DNA of 7,374 bases. It comes from Bacilli bacterium (GTDB taxonomy: Bacteria; Bacillota_I; Bacilli_A; RFN20; CAG-826). Below, one piece after another: positions 1 through 6,429 of the stretch (position 1 is its first letter; each line of letters opens with the position of its first letter). Location of the stretch: contig JAEDNC010000044.1 of NCBI GenBank assembly GCA_016302705.1, positions 1 to 7,374 on the forward strand, in the 5' to 3' direction. Made by a program: the position numbers and the translations under genes. A model generated the notes under the pieces. That model worked only from the letters and a program-made list of their open reading frames with translations, was not told the DNA's origin and did no database searches.

Positions 1-1
1 C

Positions 2-51
2 TGGTGGACATGGGTGGTTATGCAATCACTCGCCAAGAGTCTCGAACAATA
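2..51. repeat. 50-bp direct repeat, copy 1
   Basis: This segment recurs at 204-253 with 49 of 50 positions identical; the only difference is T at 15 versus C at 217. It contains a small inverted repeat (ACTC, five bases, GAGT). It begins one base from the window edge, so the repeated unit may continue upstream. The match is read directly from the sequence. Its biological nature is not known. Confidence 0.9.
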
Positions 52-203
52 ACATCACTATATTCGTCTAAAGAGAGGGTCCTGTGTGCGAGCAATCCCG
101 CATGTCCCTGTCTGAAGGGTTGTTGCATAAAGAGAAGCCTTGTAATAGAGGCTCTTATTTATAAAAACCAAATATAACCGAGAGAGCCTAACTGAATGAG
201 ACA
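52..203. other. Structured non-coding spacer between the direct repeats
   Basis: This 152-bp stretch is richer in G+C than the surrounding sequence and carries several inverted repeats. 85-90 can pair with 99-104 (two wobbles), CCCT at 106-109 with AGGG at 116-119, and AGCCT at 137-141 with AGGCT at 150-154. AGGCTCT at 150-156 can instead pair with AGAGCCT at 183-189, so two mutually exclusive hairpins are possible. An open frame runs from the window edge to a TAA at 175-177, but it has no supported start site and no recognisable domain. It could be a non-coding RNA, a miniature transposable element, or the non-coding end of an insertion sequence (IS110-like ends are one guess from general appearance only). 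No family is claimed. Confidence 0.35.
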
Positions 204-253
204 TGGTGGACATGGGCGGTTATGCAATCACTCGCCAAGAGTCTCGAACAATA
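204..253. repeat. 50-bp direct repeat, copy 2
   Basis: Second copy of the repeat at 2-51, offset by 202 bp. Similarity ends at about 253, where the sequence returns to the very AT-rich composition of the neighbourhood. The copy lies 36 bp beyond the stop codon of the tryptophan synthase gene, so the insertion or repeat unit ends just outside that gene. Confidence 0.9.
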
Positions 254-261
254 TCACGTAT

Positions 262-289
262 AAATGTGGCAATATAATACGACACATTT
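262..289 (-). terminator. Possible weak terminator of the HTH-trpB gene
   Basis: AAATGTG (262-268) and CACATTT (283-289) form a perfect 7-bp inverted repeat around a 14-base AT-rich loop. It starts immediately after the stop codon of the minus-strand tryptophan synthase gene. There is only a short U-rich tail on that strand, so termination efficiency is doubtful. Confidence 0.3.
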
Positions 290-1702
290 TTATTTGAACA
301 TATGAGGATATCTCTCTAACATATAGTTCATATCCTTATCCCCTCGTCCACTTAAGTTAACAAGAATACTTCCATACTTCATATTTCTTGCACACTTAAT
401 TGCATACGCAAGAGCGTGAGATGATTCGATTGCAGGAATAATGCCTTCTAATCTAGAGAGCAAGAAGAACGCTTCTGCAGCCTCATCATCACTGATAGCT
501 TCATATTTAACTCTTCCAATCTCATGAAGAAAAGCATGTTCTGGTCCAACCCCTGGATAATCTAATCCACTAGCGATGGAATAAGCATCCGCTACATTTC
601 CTTCCTTGTTTTGAATAACTAGTGAATTAAAACCGTGTAAGACCATCTCTTTTCCAATCGTCATTGTTGCCGCGTTTTTACCAACTTCTAATCCGCTTCC
701 TAAGGCTTCAACGCCAACAATATTAACTGGTTCTTCTAGGAATGCTTCAAACATTCCAATTGCGTTACTTCCGCCTCCTACACAGGCAGTAACTATATCT
801 GGAAGTTCACCAGTCAATTCTTTGAATTGCTCTTTAGCTTCTCTACCGATAATTTCTTGAAAGTCTCTCACCATAAGAGGATATGGATGTGGCCCAACAC
901 AACTACCGATTACATAGAATGCAGTTTTATATTCTTTGGCCCATCCTTCAAAAGCAGCATCAACTGCTTCTTTTAAAGTTGCAGTTCCTTTAGTAACAGG
1001 AATAACGTTAGCACCTAATACTTTGATTCTATTAACATTTGGTAACTGTTTTTCTATATCAACTTGCCCCATGTAAATATCGCATTCTAATCCGAAGTAG
1101 GCAGCTGCCATTGCAACTGCACTTCCATGACTTCCTGCTCCTGTTTCGGCAATTAGTTTCTTTTTGCCAAGATATTTAGCGAGTAACGCTTGCCCCATCG
1201 CGTTATTAAGTTTATGTGCTCCTCCATGATTAAGGTCTTCTCTTTTAAGATATATTTGTACTTTTCCTAAATAATTAGAGAGATTTTGACAGTGATAAAT
1301 AGGTGTAGGGCGTCCTTGATAGTTCTTTCTAATATCGCGTAATTCGTTGATAAATTTAGCGCTTTTAGCGATAGTTAAATATCCGGCGTAAACTTCATCA
1401 ACTGCTTTTTGCAAATGTTTAGGAAGAAATGATCCCCCATATCTACCAAAGTATCCATCTTCACTTGGATATTGCTTACGATAGTTTTTAAAATCAATAT
1501 CAATACCTTTTAATGGTGAATCTTCAAATAATCTTTGTCCTTTAATTCTTCTATCAAGAGGCTTCTTTGCATTCTCTGGAATAAGATAGCGGTGGTTTTC
1601 ATAAATTGCACCTTCTATACGTTTTTCTTGAAGTAACGCACGCACTCTTCTTTCGTTGATTTCCCACTTCTTAGCGGTTTCACTAACTGATAAATATTTC
1701 AT
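290..1702 (-). CDS. trpB: Tryptophan synthase beta chain with N-terminal HTH DNA-binding domain
   Basis: PLP enzyme that condenses indole with L-serine to give tryptophan. Residues about 80-470 are a full TrpB: FGRYGG near 85, PLP lysine K164 in HKLNNAMGQ, catalytic-type E186 in AETGAG, phosphate loop GGGSN at 309-313, D381 in GLDYPG, E426 in ESSHA, and S451 in NLSGRGDKD. The family is usually about 390-400 residues; this one has 470. The extra residues 1-54 resemble an excisionase/MerR-like helix-turn-helix (helices near 5-13 and 16-26, then a basic wing ending LDRRIKG), joined by a linker at 55-80. Two normally constant substrate-site residues differ: T83 and Q114 of the Salmonella enzyme are G160 and S191 here. 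The start is supported by AGGAG at 1711-1715, 8 bases upstream of ATG. No trpA or other trp gene is in the window, so it looks stand-alone. TrpB identity is firm; tryptophan synthesis as its physiological role is inferred. Confidence 0.93.
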   Translation of the reverse strand: MKYLSVSETAKKWEINERRVRALLQEKRIEGAIYENHRYLIPENAKKPLDRRIKGQRLFEDSPLKGIDIDFKNYRKQYPSEDGYFGRYGGSFLPKHLQKAVDEVYAGYLTIAKSAKFINELRDIRKNYQGRPTPIYHCQNLSNYLGKVQIYLKREDLNHGGAHKLNNAMGQALLAKYLGKKKLIAETGAGSHGSAVAMAAAYFGLECDIYMGQVDIEKQLPNVNRIKVLGANVIPVTKGTATLKEAVDAAFEGWAKEYKTAFYVIGSCVGPHPYPLMVRDFQEIIGREAKEQFKELTGELPDIVTACVGGGSNAIGMFEAFLEEPVNIVGVEALGSGLEVGKNAATMTIGKEMVLHGFNSLVIQNKEGNVADAYSIASGLDYPGVGPEHAFLHEIGRVKYEAISDDEAAEAFFLLSRLEGIIPAIESSHALAYAIKCARNMKYGSILVNLSGRGDKDMNYMLERYPHMFK

Positions 1703-1719
1703 ACCTATATCTCCTAAAC

Positions 1720-1736
1720 GGTATAATCTTTATACC
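1720..1736. promoter_or_regulatory. 17-bp palindrome (candidate operator) at the HTH-trpB start
   Basis: GGTATAA-TCT-TTATACC is a perfect 7-bp inverted repeat. It sits 2 bp downstream of the predicted -10 box of the minus-strand trpB promoter, overlaps the expected transcription start, and lies just before the ribosome binding site. A dimeric regulator bound here would block transcription. Because the gene it controls carries its own DNA-binding domain, autoregulation is an obvious hypothesis. The palindrome is seen; the operator role is inferred. Confidence 0.5.
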
Positions 1737-1738
1737 TT

Positions 1739-1766
1739 ATTATATTCCGTATATATTTAAAGGCAA
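1739..1766 (-). promoter_or_regulatory. Promoter of the HTH-trpB gene
   Basis: On the minus strand there is a perfect -10 box TATAAT (1744-1739) and a -35-like TTGCCT (1766-1761, 4 of 6 consensus bases) with a 16-bp spacer. The predicted start near 1732 leaves a leader of about 30 bases containing the AGGAG ribosome binding site. No T-box or other long leader lies between promoter and gene. Confidence 0.65.
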
Positions 1767-1791
1767 TTATTAGTTTTTAAAGATAGTAAAA

Positions 1792-1820
1792 CAAAAAGTG
1801 ATGCTGAGCATCACTTTTTG
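1792..1820 (-). terminator. Rho-independent terminator after the DUF1295 gene
   Basis: CAAAAAGTGATGC (1792-1804) and its exact complement (1808-1820) form a 13-bp stem with a TGA loop. The A/T ends of the stem supply a U-run on either strand. It lies 20 bp after the stop codon of the upstream minus-strand membrane-protein gene and before the trpB promoter, so it insulates the two genes and makes each its own transcription unit. Confidence 0.85.
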
Positions 1821-1839
1821 AACTTCAATATTATTTGAT

Positions 1840-2796
1840 TTATTTGTCTGGATTGAACTTTCTAATTGGTAAGTATTTAAATACTTGTTGTTGATATTTG
1901 GCATATAAAGGATACTTGCTTGATGAGATAGCTTCTCCAAGTGCAGAACTACCGCAGAAAAGAAGGACTAAGAATAGTGGTCCAATCATTGACCAGTTAA
2001 AGATAGCGGCTTTACATACTCCAGCTCCAATAGCGAAGATATATAAGCAAAGCCAAATTGCTTGTTCTCCTAAATAGTTTGGATGTCTGAAATATCCCCA
2101 TAATCCAGTTGTGTTAAAACCGATATTATATGGTTCTGGCATATCATCAAGTGTCTTACCTTCTCTAAGAAATTTCTTTTTATTTTGATGGAATCTCCAT
2201 TGCTGTTCATCTGCAACTGTCTCTAAAATTAAGAAAAGCATAGAACTAACTGATGCAACATAATCAAAGACTCCAAAAGGAATAGTTGATCCCATACACG
2301 CTAACGCAGGTAAACAAATAGTGAGAACGATGAGATTTTGATAAATACTGATGAAGAATAAATCAAATGCACACCAAGTAAATCTATTTCCTAAGATTTT
2401 TGTTTTTCTTAAGACTGCCCAACGGTAATCTTCTTCACCAGTCCAAAATTTCAAACGATAAGCACCTTTTCTTGCAAAGTTGATAGTTAATCTAATTCCC
2501 CATAAGGTAACAATAATAGCATAGACAACAAGTCTAATATCCATTCCGCCTTTGGCAGCAATTACCCAAGTATAAGCAATAGGTAAAATTGACCATAATT
2601 TATCCATTTGAGAATTATTGTGAGCAAGTTCTCCAGCGATAAAACAATATAATATGCTTCCTCCACAGATGATGGCTAAGATGAGTAGAGTTTCTAATTG
2701 AACGTTGTCTAACGATAAGTCACCAACAAATAAAGCAGTTATTGATAAACCGATTACCACTAGAGCAGTTAAAACTGTTCCGATATATTTTTTCAT
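1840..2796 (-). CDS. DUF1295 / steroid 5-alpha-reductase-like membrane protein
   Basis: A 318-residue integral membrane protein with about eight hydrophobic segments (near 7-25, 36-58, 66-83, 88-106, 144-164, 174-194, 242-262 and 267-287). Family signatures are MDKLWSILP near 64, the ETVADEQQWRFHQ stretch near 192-204, and GLWGYFRHPNYLGE near 231-243. The last is the conserved loop shared by DUF1295 proteins, 5-alpha-reductases and isoprenylcysteine methyltransferases, where it contacts the nucleotide cofactor. Bacterial members are mostly uncharacterised, so reductase activity on a lipid-like substrate is only inferred. The start is set at 2796 because AAAGGA (2810-2805) lies 8 bases upstream. 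A longer reading from 2835 would add 13 residues that cover this ribosome binding site, so it is unlikely. The gene is monocistronic, with its own terminator and a divergent promoter region shared with the ABC transporter. Confidence 0.88.
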   Translation of the reverse strand: MKKYIGTVLTALVVIGLSITALFVGDLSLDNVQLETLLILAIICGGSILYCFIAGELAHNNSQMDKLWSILPIAYTWVIAAKGGMDIRLVVYAIIVTLWGIRLTINFARKGAYRLKFWTGEEDYRWAVLRKTKILGNRFTWCAFDLFFISIYQNLIVLTICLPALACMGSTIPFGVFDYVASVSSMLFLILETVADEQQWRFHQNKKKFLREGKTLDDMPEPYNIGFNTTGLWGYFRHPNYLGEQAIWLCLYIFAIGAGVCKAAIFNWSMIGPLFLVLLFCGSSALGEAISSSKYPLYAKYQQQVFKYLPIRKFNPDK

Positions 2797-2834
2797 AATA
2801 TCAATCCTTTCAGTCAATGGATAAATATTACACA

Positions 2835-2849
2835 CTTATTATAAATAAG
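2835..2849 (-). promoter_or_regulatory. -10 box and palindrome upstream of the DUF1295 gene
   Basis: CTTATT-ATA-AATAAG is a perfect 6-bp inverted repeat that contains, on the minus strand, a TATAAT -10 box (2843-2838). No convincing -35 box is visible at 16-18 bp. Transcription from here would give a leader of about 35 bases. In such AT-rich DNA a palindrome this short can arise by chance, so a regulatory role is uncertain. Confidence 0.35.
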
Positions 2850-2907
2850 AAAACACATTTTTTATGGCTAATTTTTTGTTCTTATATTGTATATAGTGTT
2901 AATAGGC

Positions 2908-2913
2908 TATAAT
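2908..2913 (+). promoter_or_regulatory. -10 box of the ABC transporter gene, very close to its ATG
   Basis: A perfect TATAAT ends 11 bases before the ATG at 2925. The expected start near 2920 would leave a leader of only about five bases. The -35 region is weak (TTGTAT at a short 15-bp spacing is the best I see). No Shine-Dalgarno sequence exists between the -10 box and the ATG. Confidence 0.45.
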
Positions 2914-2924
2914 AAATAATCATT

Positions 2925-5276
2925 ATGATTACCTTAGAGAAGATTTCTAGAGTTTACACCCGAAAACAAATATCTGATGATGTCATCGCACTTAATGATG
3001 TTTCATTAACTCTCCCTGAGAGTGGCTTTGTTTCGATTGTCGGGGCTTCTGGAAGTGGTAAGACTACTTTACTAAATGTTATCGGTGGATTAGATAAACC
3101 AACAGGCGGAAGAATGATTGTTGATGGAGTTTCTACTGATAACTTTAAAGATAAAGATTGGGATGCTTATCGAAACGAGAAAATTGGTTTTGTGTTACAA
3201 AACTGCTACTTACTTCCTCACCTTAATGTTAGAGATAATGTAGCGGTAAAACTTCAAATCTCAAATCGTAAAATCGAAAACGTTGATGAACTAGTGGATG
3301 CTTCTTTAAAAGAAGTAGATTTGCTAGATAAGAAATTCGATAAACCAAAAGCCCTTTCTGGTGGCCAAAAACAAAGAGTGGCAATCGCTAGAGCAATTAT
3401 TGGAAAACCAACCGTCATTTTAGCGGACGAACCAACCGGTGCTTTAGATAGCAAAACAGGATCTCAAATAATGGAAATCCTTAAAAAATTATCTAAAGAT
3501 CATTTAGTGGTTATGGTGACTCACAACCACGAATACGCCTCTAAATATTCTGATCGTATTATTGAACTTAAAGATGGAAAAATTACTGCAGATTCCGCCC
3601 CAATTACCCAAAAAGAGGCCGAAATTGACGATAAATTAGGCAAAGTCTCTATTCCTTTGCACACTTCATTAAAATGGGGAGTTAAGAATCTTATTGTCAA
3701 AAAATATTCTACAATCTCAATCGTTCTAGCAAGCTCACTTGGCTTAGCTGGAGTTGGATTAATTCTTTCAATTAGTAGTGGTGTTTCAAAGACATTTGTA
3801 GACACGGAAGAAAGAGCCTTATCTATTTATCCAGTAACTATTTCTTCATATGCAAAATATTCTAGTGAAGGAAGTACTTCTGAATATGAAGAATTTACAG
3901 ATGATCAATATGTCTTCGTTGATTTAAGCCAATTAGCCACTCAAGATCATTTGAATTACATGAGTGATGATTTCCTTTCTTATATGGGTAATATGCCAAA
4001 GGAATACTATAACGTCTCATATAAAGCATCAGCGACAAACTTTAACTTGTTTACTAAAGTAAATGACTCAAAATACAAAAAAGTCGCTTCAGTGTACGAT
4101 AGCTTTTATAAGAGTATTGATGATTTTGATTTCTTAGAACTTCAATATGATTGCTTAAGCGGTCATTTACCTAGAGGAGAAAACGAATTAGCGTTAGTGG
4201 TCGATTCATACAATCGACTCACAGGAGCAACATTACAATCTCTTGGATTTGATGTTGATGCAATTCATTATAGTGAACAAAAACTTACCTTTGATAGCAT
4301 TGTCGGCAAGAAATATAAATATGTTCCTAATAATGATTACTATTATTACGATACTTCCACTCAATTATTTAAAGTACGTGAAAAAACTGTACAAGAATTC
4401 TATGAAGAATCCACTCACGAACTAACTATTACAGGCATTATCAGAGAAAAAGAAGATTCGGATAATCCTTTGCTTAAATCAGGTATCATTTACAATCCTG
4501 CATTTGAAAAAAATGTCATTCAAAACGCTAACGAATCCGATATAGTGGTTACTCAAAAATCACTTGGAAAGAGCAAAAATGTCATTACCGGTAATCCTAT
4601 TATTGATATTCAATCAGGTAGTACAACTTACAGTTCTGACTATGTATATGAGGCACATTTATTTAATATGGGTGCTTTTGATAGAGTTACCACTCTTTAT
4701 TACTTTACTAAAGATTTTGAATCAAGAAGTGCGATATCTGACTATTTTGATAAATATGTATCTGATGAAGAAGTTGATTTTGGAACTTTGACATATAACG
4801 ACTATCTTGATAGAGTCACAGTTCAATTTAATGGTGCACTCTCATTAATGACGAGCGTCTTATATGCCTTTGCTGTTATTTCTGTTATTGTCAGTGCAAT
4901 CCTTAACGCTATACTTACTTATATATCTATCCACCAAAGAACTAATGAAATTGGCTTATTAAGGTCTTTAGGCGCTAGAAAAATAGATATTGGTTTAATG
5001 GTGGAAACTGAATCACTTATTACAGGTCTATTTGGTTCCTTTTTAAGTATTCTTCTATCGATAATTCTTGTTCACCCAATAAATAAGTTACTAAAAGGTG
5101 CTATATATCAGCACAATTTTTACTTATTAAGTTCTACGACATTTACTCTTCCTGGCTTCCAGTGGTGGGTAGCTCCAATCATGGTAGGTTTAGGTTTATT
5201 AACTGCTCTTATTTCTGCTCTTATTCCATCTATTATTGCTAGCAAAAAAGATCCTGCTAGAGCAATTAATGAATAA
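2925..5276 (+). CDS. MacB-type ABC transporter, ATPase and FtsX permease in one chain
   Basis: A 783-residue fusion. Residues 1-225 are a LolD/MacB-class ATPase: Walker A GASGSGKTT (40-48), Q-loop Q92, signature LSGGQ (144-148), Walker B VILADEP (164-170), D-loop ALD (173-175), switch H200. The permease has TM1 near 263-286, an outside domain of about 350 residues (287-636) rich in Tyr, Asp and Ser, then TM2-TM4 near 637-664, 692-716 and 748-773. The FtsX motif RTNEIGLLRSLGARKIDI lies between TM2 and TM3. This ATPase-first, four-helix plan is that of MacB, which works as a dimer and drives export or extracytoplasmic work by mechanotransmission. No HlyD-type adaptor or two-component system is adjacent, so the substrate is unknown. 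The start fits homology (MITLEKISRVY) but has no Shine-Dalgarno; see the nearby -10 box. No clear terminator follows. Confidence 0.93.
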   Translation: MITLEKISRVYTRKQISDDVIALNDVSLTLPESGFVSIVGASGSGKTTLLNVIGGLDKPTGGRMIVDGVSTDNFKDKDWDAYRNEKIGFVLQNCYLLPHLNVRDNVAVKLQISNRKIENVDELVDASLKEVDLLDKKFDKPKALSGGQKQRVAIARAIIGKPTVILADEPTGALDSKTGSQIMEILKKLSKDHLVVMVTHNHEYASKYSDRIIELKDGKITADSAPITQKEAEIDDKLGKVSIPLHTSLKWGVKNLIVKKYSTISIVLASSLGLAGVGLILSISSGVSKTFVDTEERALSIYPVTISSYAKYSSEGSTSEYEEFTDDQYVFVDLSQLATQDHLNYMSDDFLSYMGNMPKEYYNVSYKASATNFNLFTKVNDSKYKKVASVYDSFYKSIDDFDFLELQYDCLSGHLPRGENELALVVDSYNRLTGATLQSLGFDVDAIHYSEQKLTFDSIVGKKYKYVPNNDYYYYDTSTQLFKVREKTVQEFYEESTHELTITGIIREKEDSDNPLLKSGIIYNPAFEKNVIQNANESDIVVTQKSLGKSKNVITGNPIIDIQSGSTTYSSDYVYEAHLFNMGAFDRVTTLYYFTKDFESRSAISDYFDKYVSDEEVDFGTLTYNDYLDRVTVQFNGALSLMTSVLYAFAVISVIVSAILNAILTYISIHQRTNEIGLLRSLGARKIDIGLMVETESLITGLFGSFLSILLSIILVHPINKLLKGAIYQHNFYLLSSTTFTLPGFQWWVAPIMVGLGLLTALISALIPSIIASKKDPARAINE

Positions 5277-5310
5277 CATTTTATTCATAAAAAAATAATA
5301 TTGTTTTTGT

Positions 5311-5338
5311 TTGTCTTTATTTTTAATATGTATATAAT
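5311..5338 (+). promoter_or_regulatory. Promoter of the ZIP transporter gene
   Basis: -35 TTGTCT (5311-5316, 4 of 6 consensus bases) and a perfect -10 TATAAT (5333-5338) with a 16-bp spacer. The predicted start is near 5345, at the left end of the palindrome described next. It gives the metal transporter its own transcription unit despite lying only 103 bp after the ABC gene. Confidence 0.6.
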
Positions 5339-5344
5339 ATATTG

Positions 5345-5364
5345 GTTAGTTGTCTCTAACTAAC
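5345..5364. promoter_or_regulatory. 20-bp palindrome, candidate metal-regulator operator
   Basis: GTTAGTT-GTCTCT-AACTAAC is a perfect 7-bp inverted repeat starting at the predicted transcription start of the ZIP gene and ending just before its AAAGGA ribosome binding site (5368-5373). Half-sites with TTAG and CTAA cores and this overall size recall operators of DtxR/MntR-family metalloregulators, which often control metal uptake genes. That assignment is an inference from shape and context. The same bases could alternatively form a small leader hairpin next to the ribosome binding site. Confidence 0.5.
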
Positions 5365-5379
5365 TTGAAAGGATGGCCT

Positions 5380-6156
5380 ATGTCACCACTTGTTATATTA
5401 AGCTTATTAATCCCGTTAGCAGGTACAACTCTTGGTAGTGCTATGGTTTTCTTTTTGAAAAAGGAAATCAACCAAAAACTACAAAAAGTATTGCTTGGAT
5501 TTGCTTCTGGCGTGATGATTGCTGCTTCAATTTGGAGTTTGCTCCAACCTGCAATCGATAATTACGAAAAAGACGATTACAGAATGTGGTTAATTCCTGC
5601 GGTTGGTTTCTTAATTGGTGTTGGCTTCTTACTTTTACTTGATTACTTAATCCCACACATGCATATCAACAAAGGTGAAGAAGGTAAAGTTAAGAACAAA
5701 CTATCTAAAACCTTTAAGATGATGCTTGCAGTTACGCTTCATAATGTTCCAGAAGGATTATCGGTTGGTGTTATTATCTCTAGCGCAATCACTGGCAATA
5801 TTAATGAACAGGCAATGCTTGCTTTGTCTATCGGCATTGCAATCCAAAATTTCCTAGAAGGTGCAATTGTTTCTATGCCTTTAAAGGAGGAGGGTTGTTC
5901 AAAAACAAAGGCTTTCTTGCTAGGTTTTCTCTCCGGAGTAGTGGAACCAGTCGCTGCTTTACTCGCAATTGGACTCACCTCTTTAGTATCATCAATCTTA
6001 CCAATTACTTTAGCGTTTGCAGCAGGTGCAATGATCTATGTTGTTGTTGAAGAATTAATCCCAGAGGCTAACGAAGGTAAGCACTCTAACTTAGCAACTA
6101 TCGGCCTAGCAGTTGGCTTTGTTCTCATGATGGTGTTAGATATTGCGTTAGGATAA
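5380..6156 (+). CDS. ZIP-family (GufA-like) divalent metal transporter
   Basis: A 258-residue inner-membrane carrier for zinc or related divalent metals, normally moving them into the cytoplasm. It shows the ZIP eight-helix pattern, with the binuclear metal site carried by HNVPEG (H121, N122, E125) and QNFLEG (Q156, N157, E160), plus EELIPEA (224-230). A short His-containing stretch IPHMH (91-95) precedes the cytoplasmic loop. The second motif has L159 where the family nearly always has Pro, a single CCA-to-CTA change. The start is ATG 5380, with AAAGGA at 5368-5373 six bases upstream; an in-frame TTG at 5350 would lie inside the palindrome and is rejected. AGGA for the next, decayed HMA gene overlaps this gene's end (6150-6153), so the two were an operon. 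The metal specificity cannot be read from the sequence. Confidence 0.92.
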   Translation: MSPLVILSLLIPLAGTTLGSAMVFFLKKEINQKLQKVLLGFASGVMIAASIWSLLQPAIDNYEKDDYRMWLIPAVGFLIGVGFLLLLDYLIPHMHINKGEEGKVKNKLSKTFKMMLAVTLHNVPEGLSVGVIISSAITGNINEQAMLALSIGIAIQNFLEGAIVSMPLKEEGCSKTKAFLLGFLSGVVEPVAALLAIGLTSLVSSILPITLAFAAGAMIYVVVEELIPEANEGKHSNLATIGLAVGFVLMMVLDIALG

Positions 6157-6160
6157 AAAT

Positions 6161-6388
6161 ATAAATAAATACATTATCAAAATTGATGACATGATGTGTG
6201 GAATGTGTGAGACATACATTAATGATGTCTTTAGAAGAAATTTCAAAATCAAAAAAAGTATCCTCTTCTCACTTTAAAAGCAAAGCAATTGTTATAACTC
6301 ATGAGGAATTAACTGAGAAGTTATTAAAGTAGCGTTTAAGTCGACAGGTTATAAACTCCTCTATATTAAAAAAGAAGAGGCAATTTAA
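6161..6388 (+). pseudogene. Decayed heavy-metal-associated (HMA) domain protein
   Basis: Three successive frames spell one HMA domain of about 75 residues. 6161-6256 gives NKYIIKIDDMMCGMCETYI and onward to FKIKK, with the CxxC metal site. 6258-6320 gives VSSSHFKSKAIVITHEEL and onward to TEK. 6320-6388 gives VIKVAFKSTGYKLLYIKKEE, then AI and stop. The first shift falls in a run of seven A (6251-6257), where six would restore the frame; the second lies near 6318-6331. Without shifts the frames stop at 6275 and 6330. The expected start is ATA at 6161 rather than ATG, 7 bases after an intact AGGA (6150-6153) that overlaps the ZIP gene end. Intact relatives read GMMCGMC; here the Gly is Asp. Three independent lesions make a dead gene more likely than sequencing error. 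It probably encoded a small metallochaperone-like partner of the ZIP transporter. Confidence 0.8.
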
Positions 6389-6429
6389 ATAAGATTATTT
6401 TGGTAACTCTATTATAAATAACCAAAAAA

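Noticed and set aside
1..177. Open frame from the window edge to TAA at 175-177, and a short ATG frame in the second repeat (204-275)
   Set aside because: No ribosome binding site, no recognisable domain, and the repeats diverge without a pattern of coding constraint that can be judged; more likely non-coding.
1..253. Reverse strand ending in CCACCA, suggesting a tRNA or tmRNA 3' end
   Set aside because: No T-arm or acceptor pairing could be found at the required distance, and no tmRNA or tRNA body is present.
1703..1790. T-box or trp leader upstream of the TrpB gene
   Set aside because: The gap between promoter and ATG is only about 30 bases and shows no T-box sequence or leader peptide with Trp codons.
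2797..2835. Longer start for the DUF1295 protein at 2835
   Set aside because: It would translate through the AAAGGA ribosome binding site and add a non-conserved, polar extension; ATG at 2796 has proper spacing.
3254..3805. Minus-strand open frames inside the ABC gene, and similar frames at 4243-4425, 4564-4791, 5468-5656, 5739-5978 and 7122-7313
   Set aside because: They overlap well-supported genes, lack domains and ribosome binding sites, and are shadows of those genes.
5277..5310. Possible terminator after the ABC gene
   Set aside because: Only short A/T-only inverted repeats (such as TTTTAT with ATAAAA) without a stable stem; not distinguishable from AT-rich background.
5350..5352. TTG start for the ZIP protein
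   Set aside because: It lies within the palindrome at the predicted transcription start and before the ribosome binding site; ATG at 5380 is better supported.
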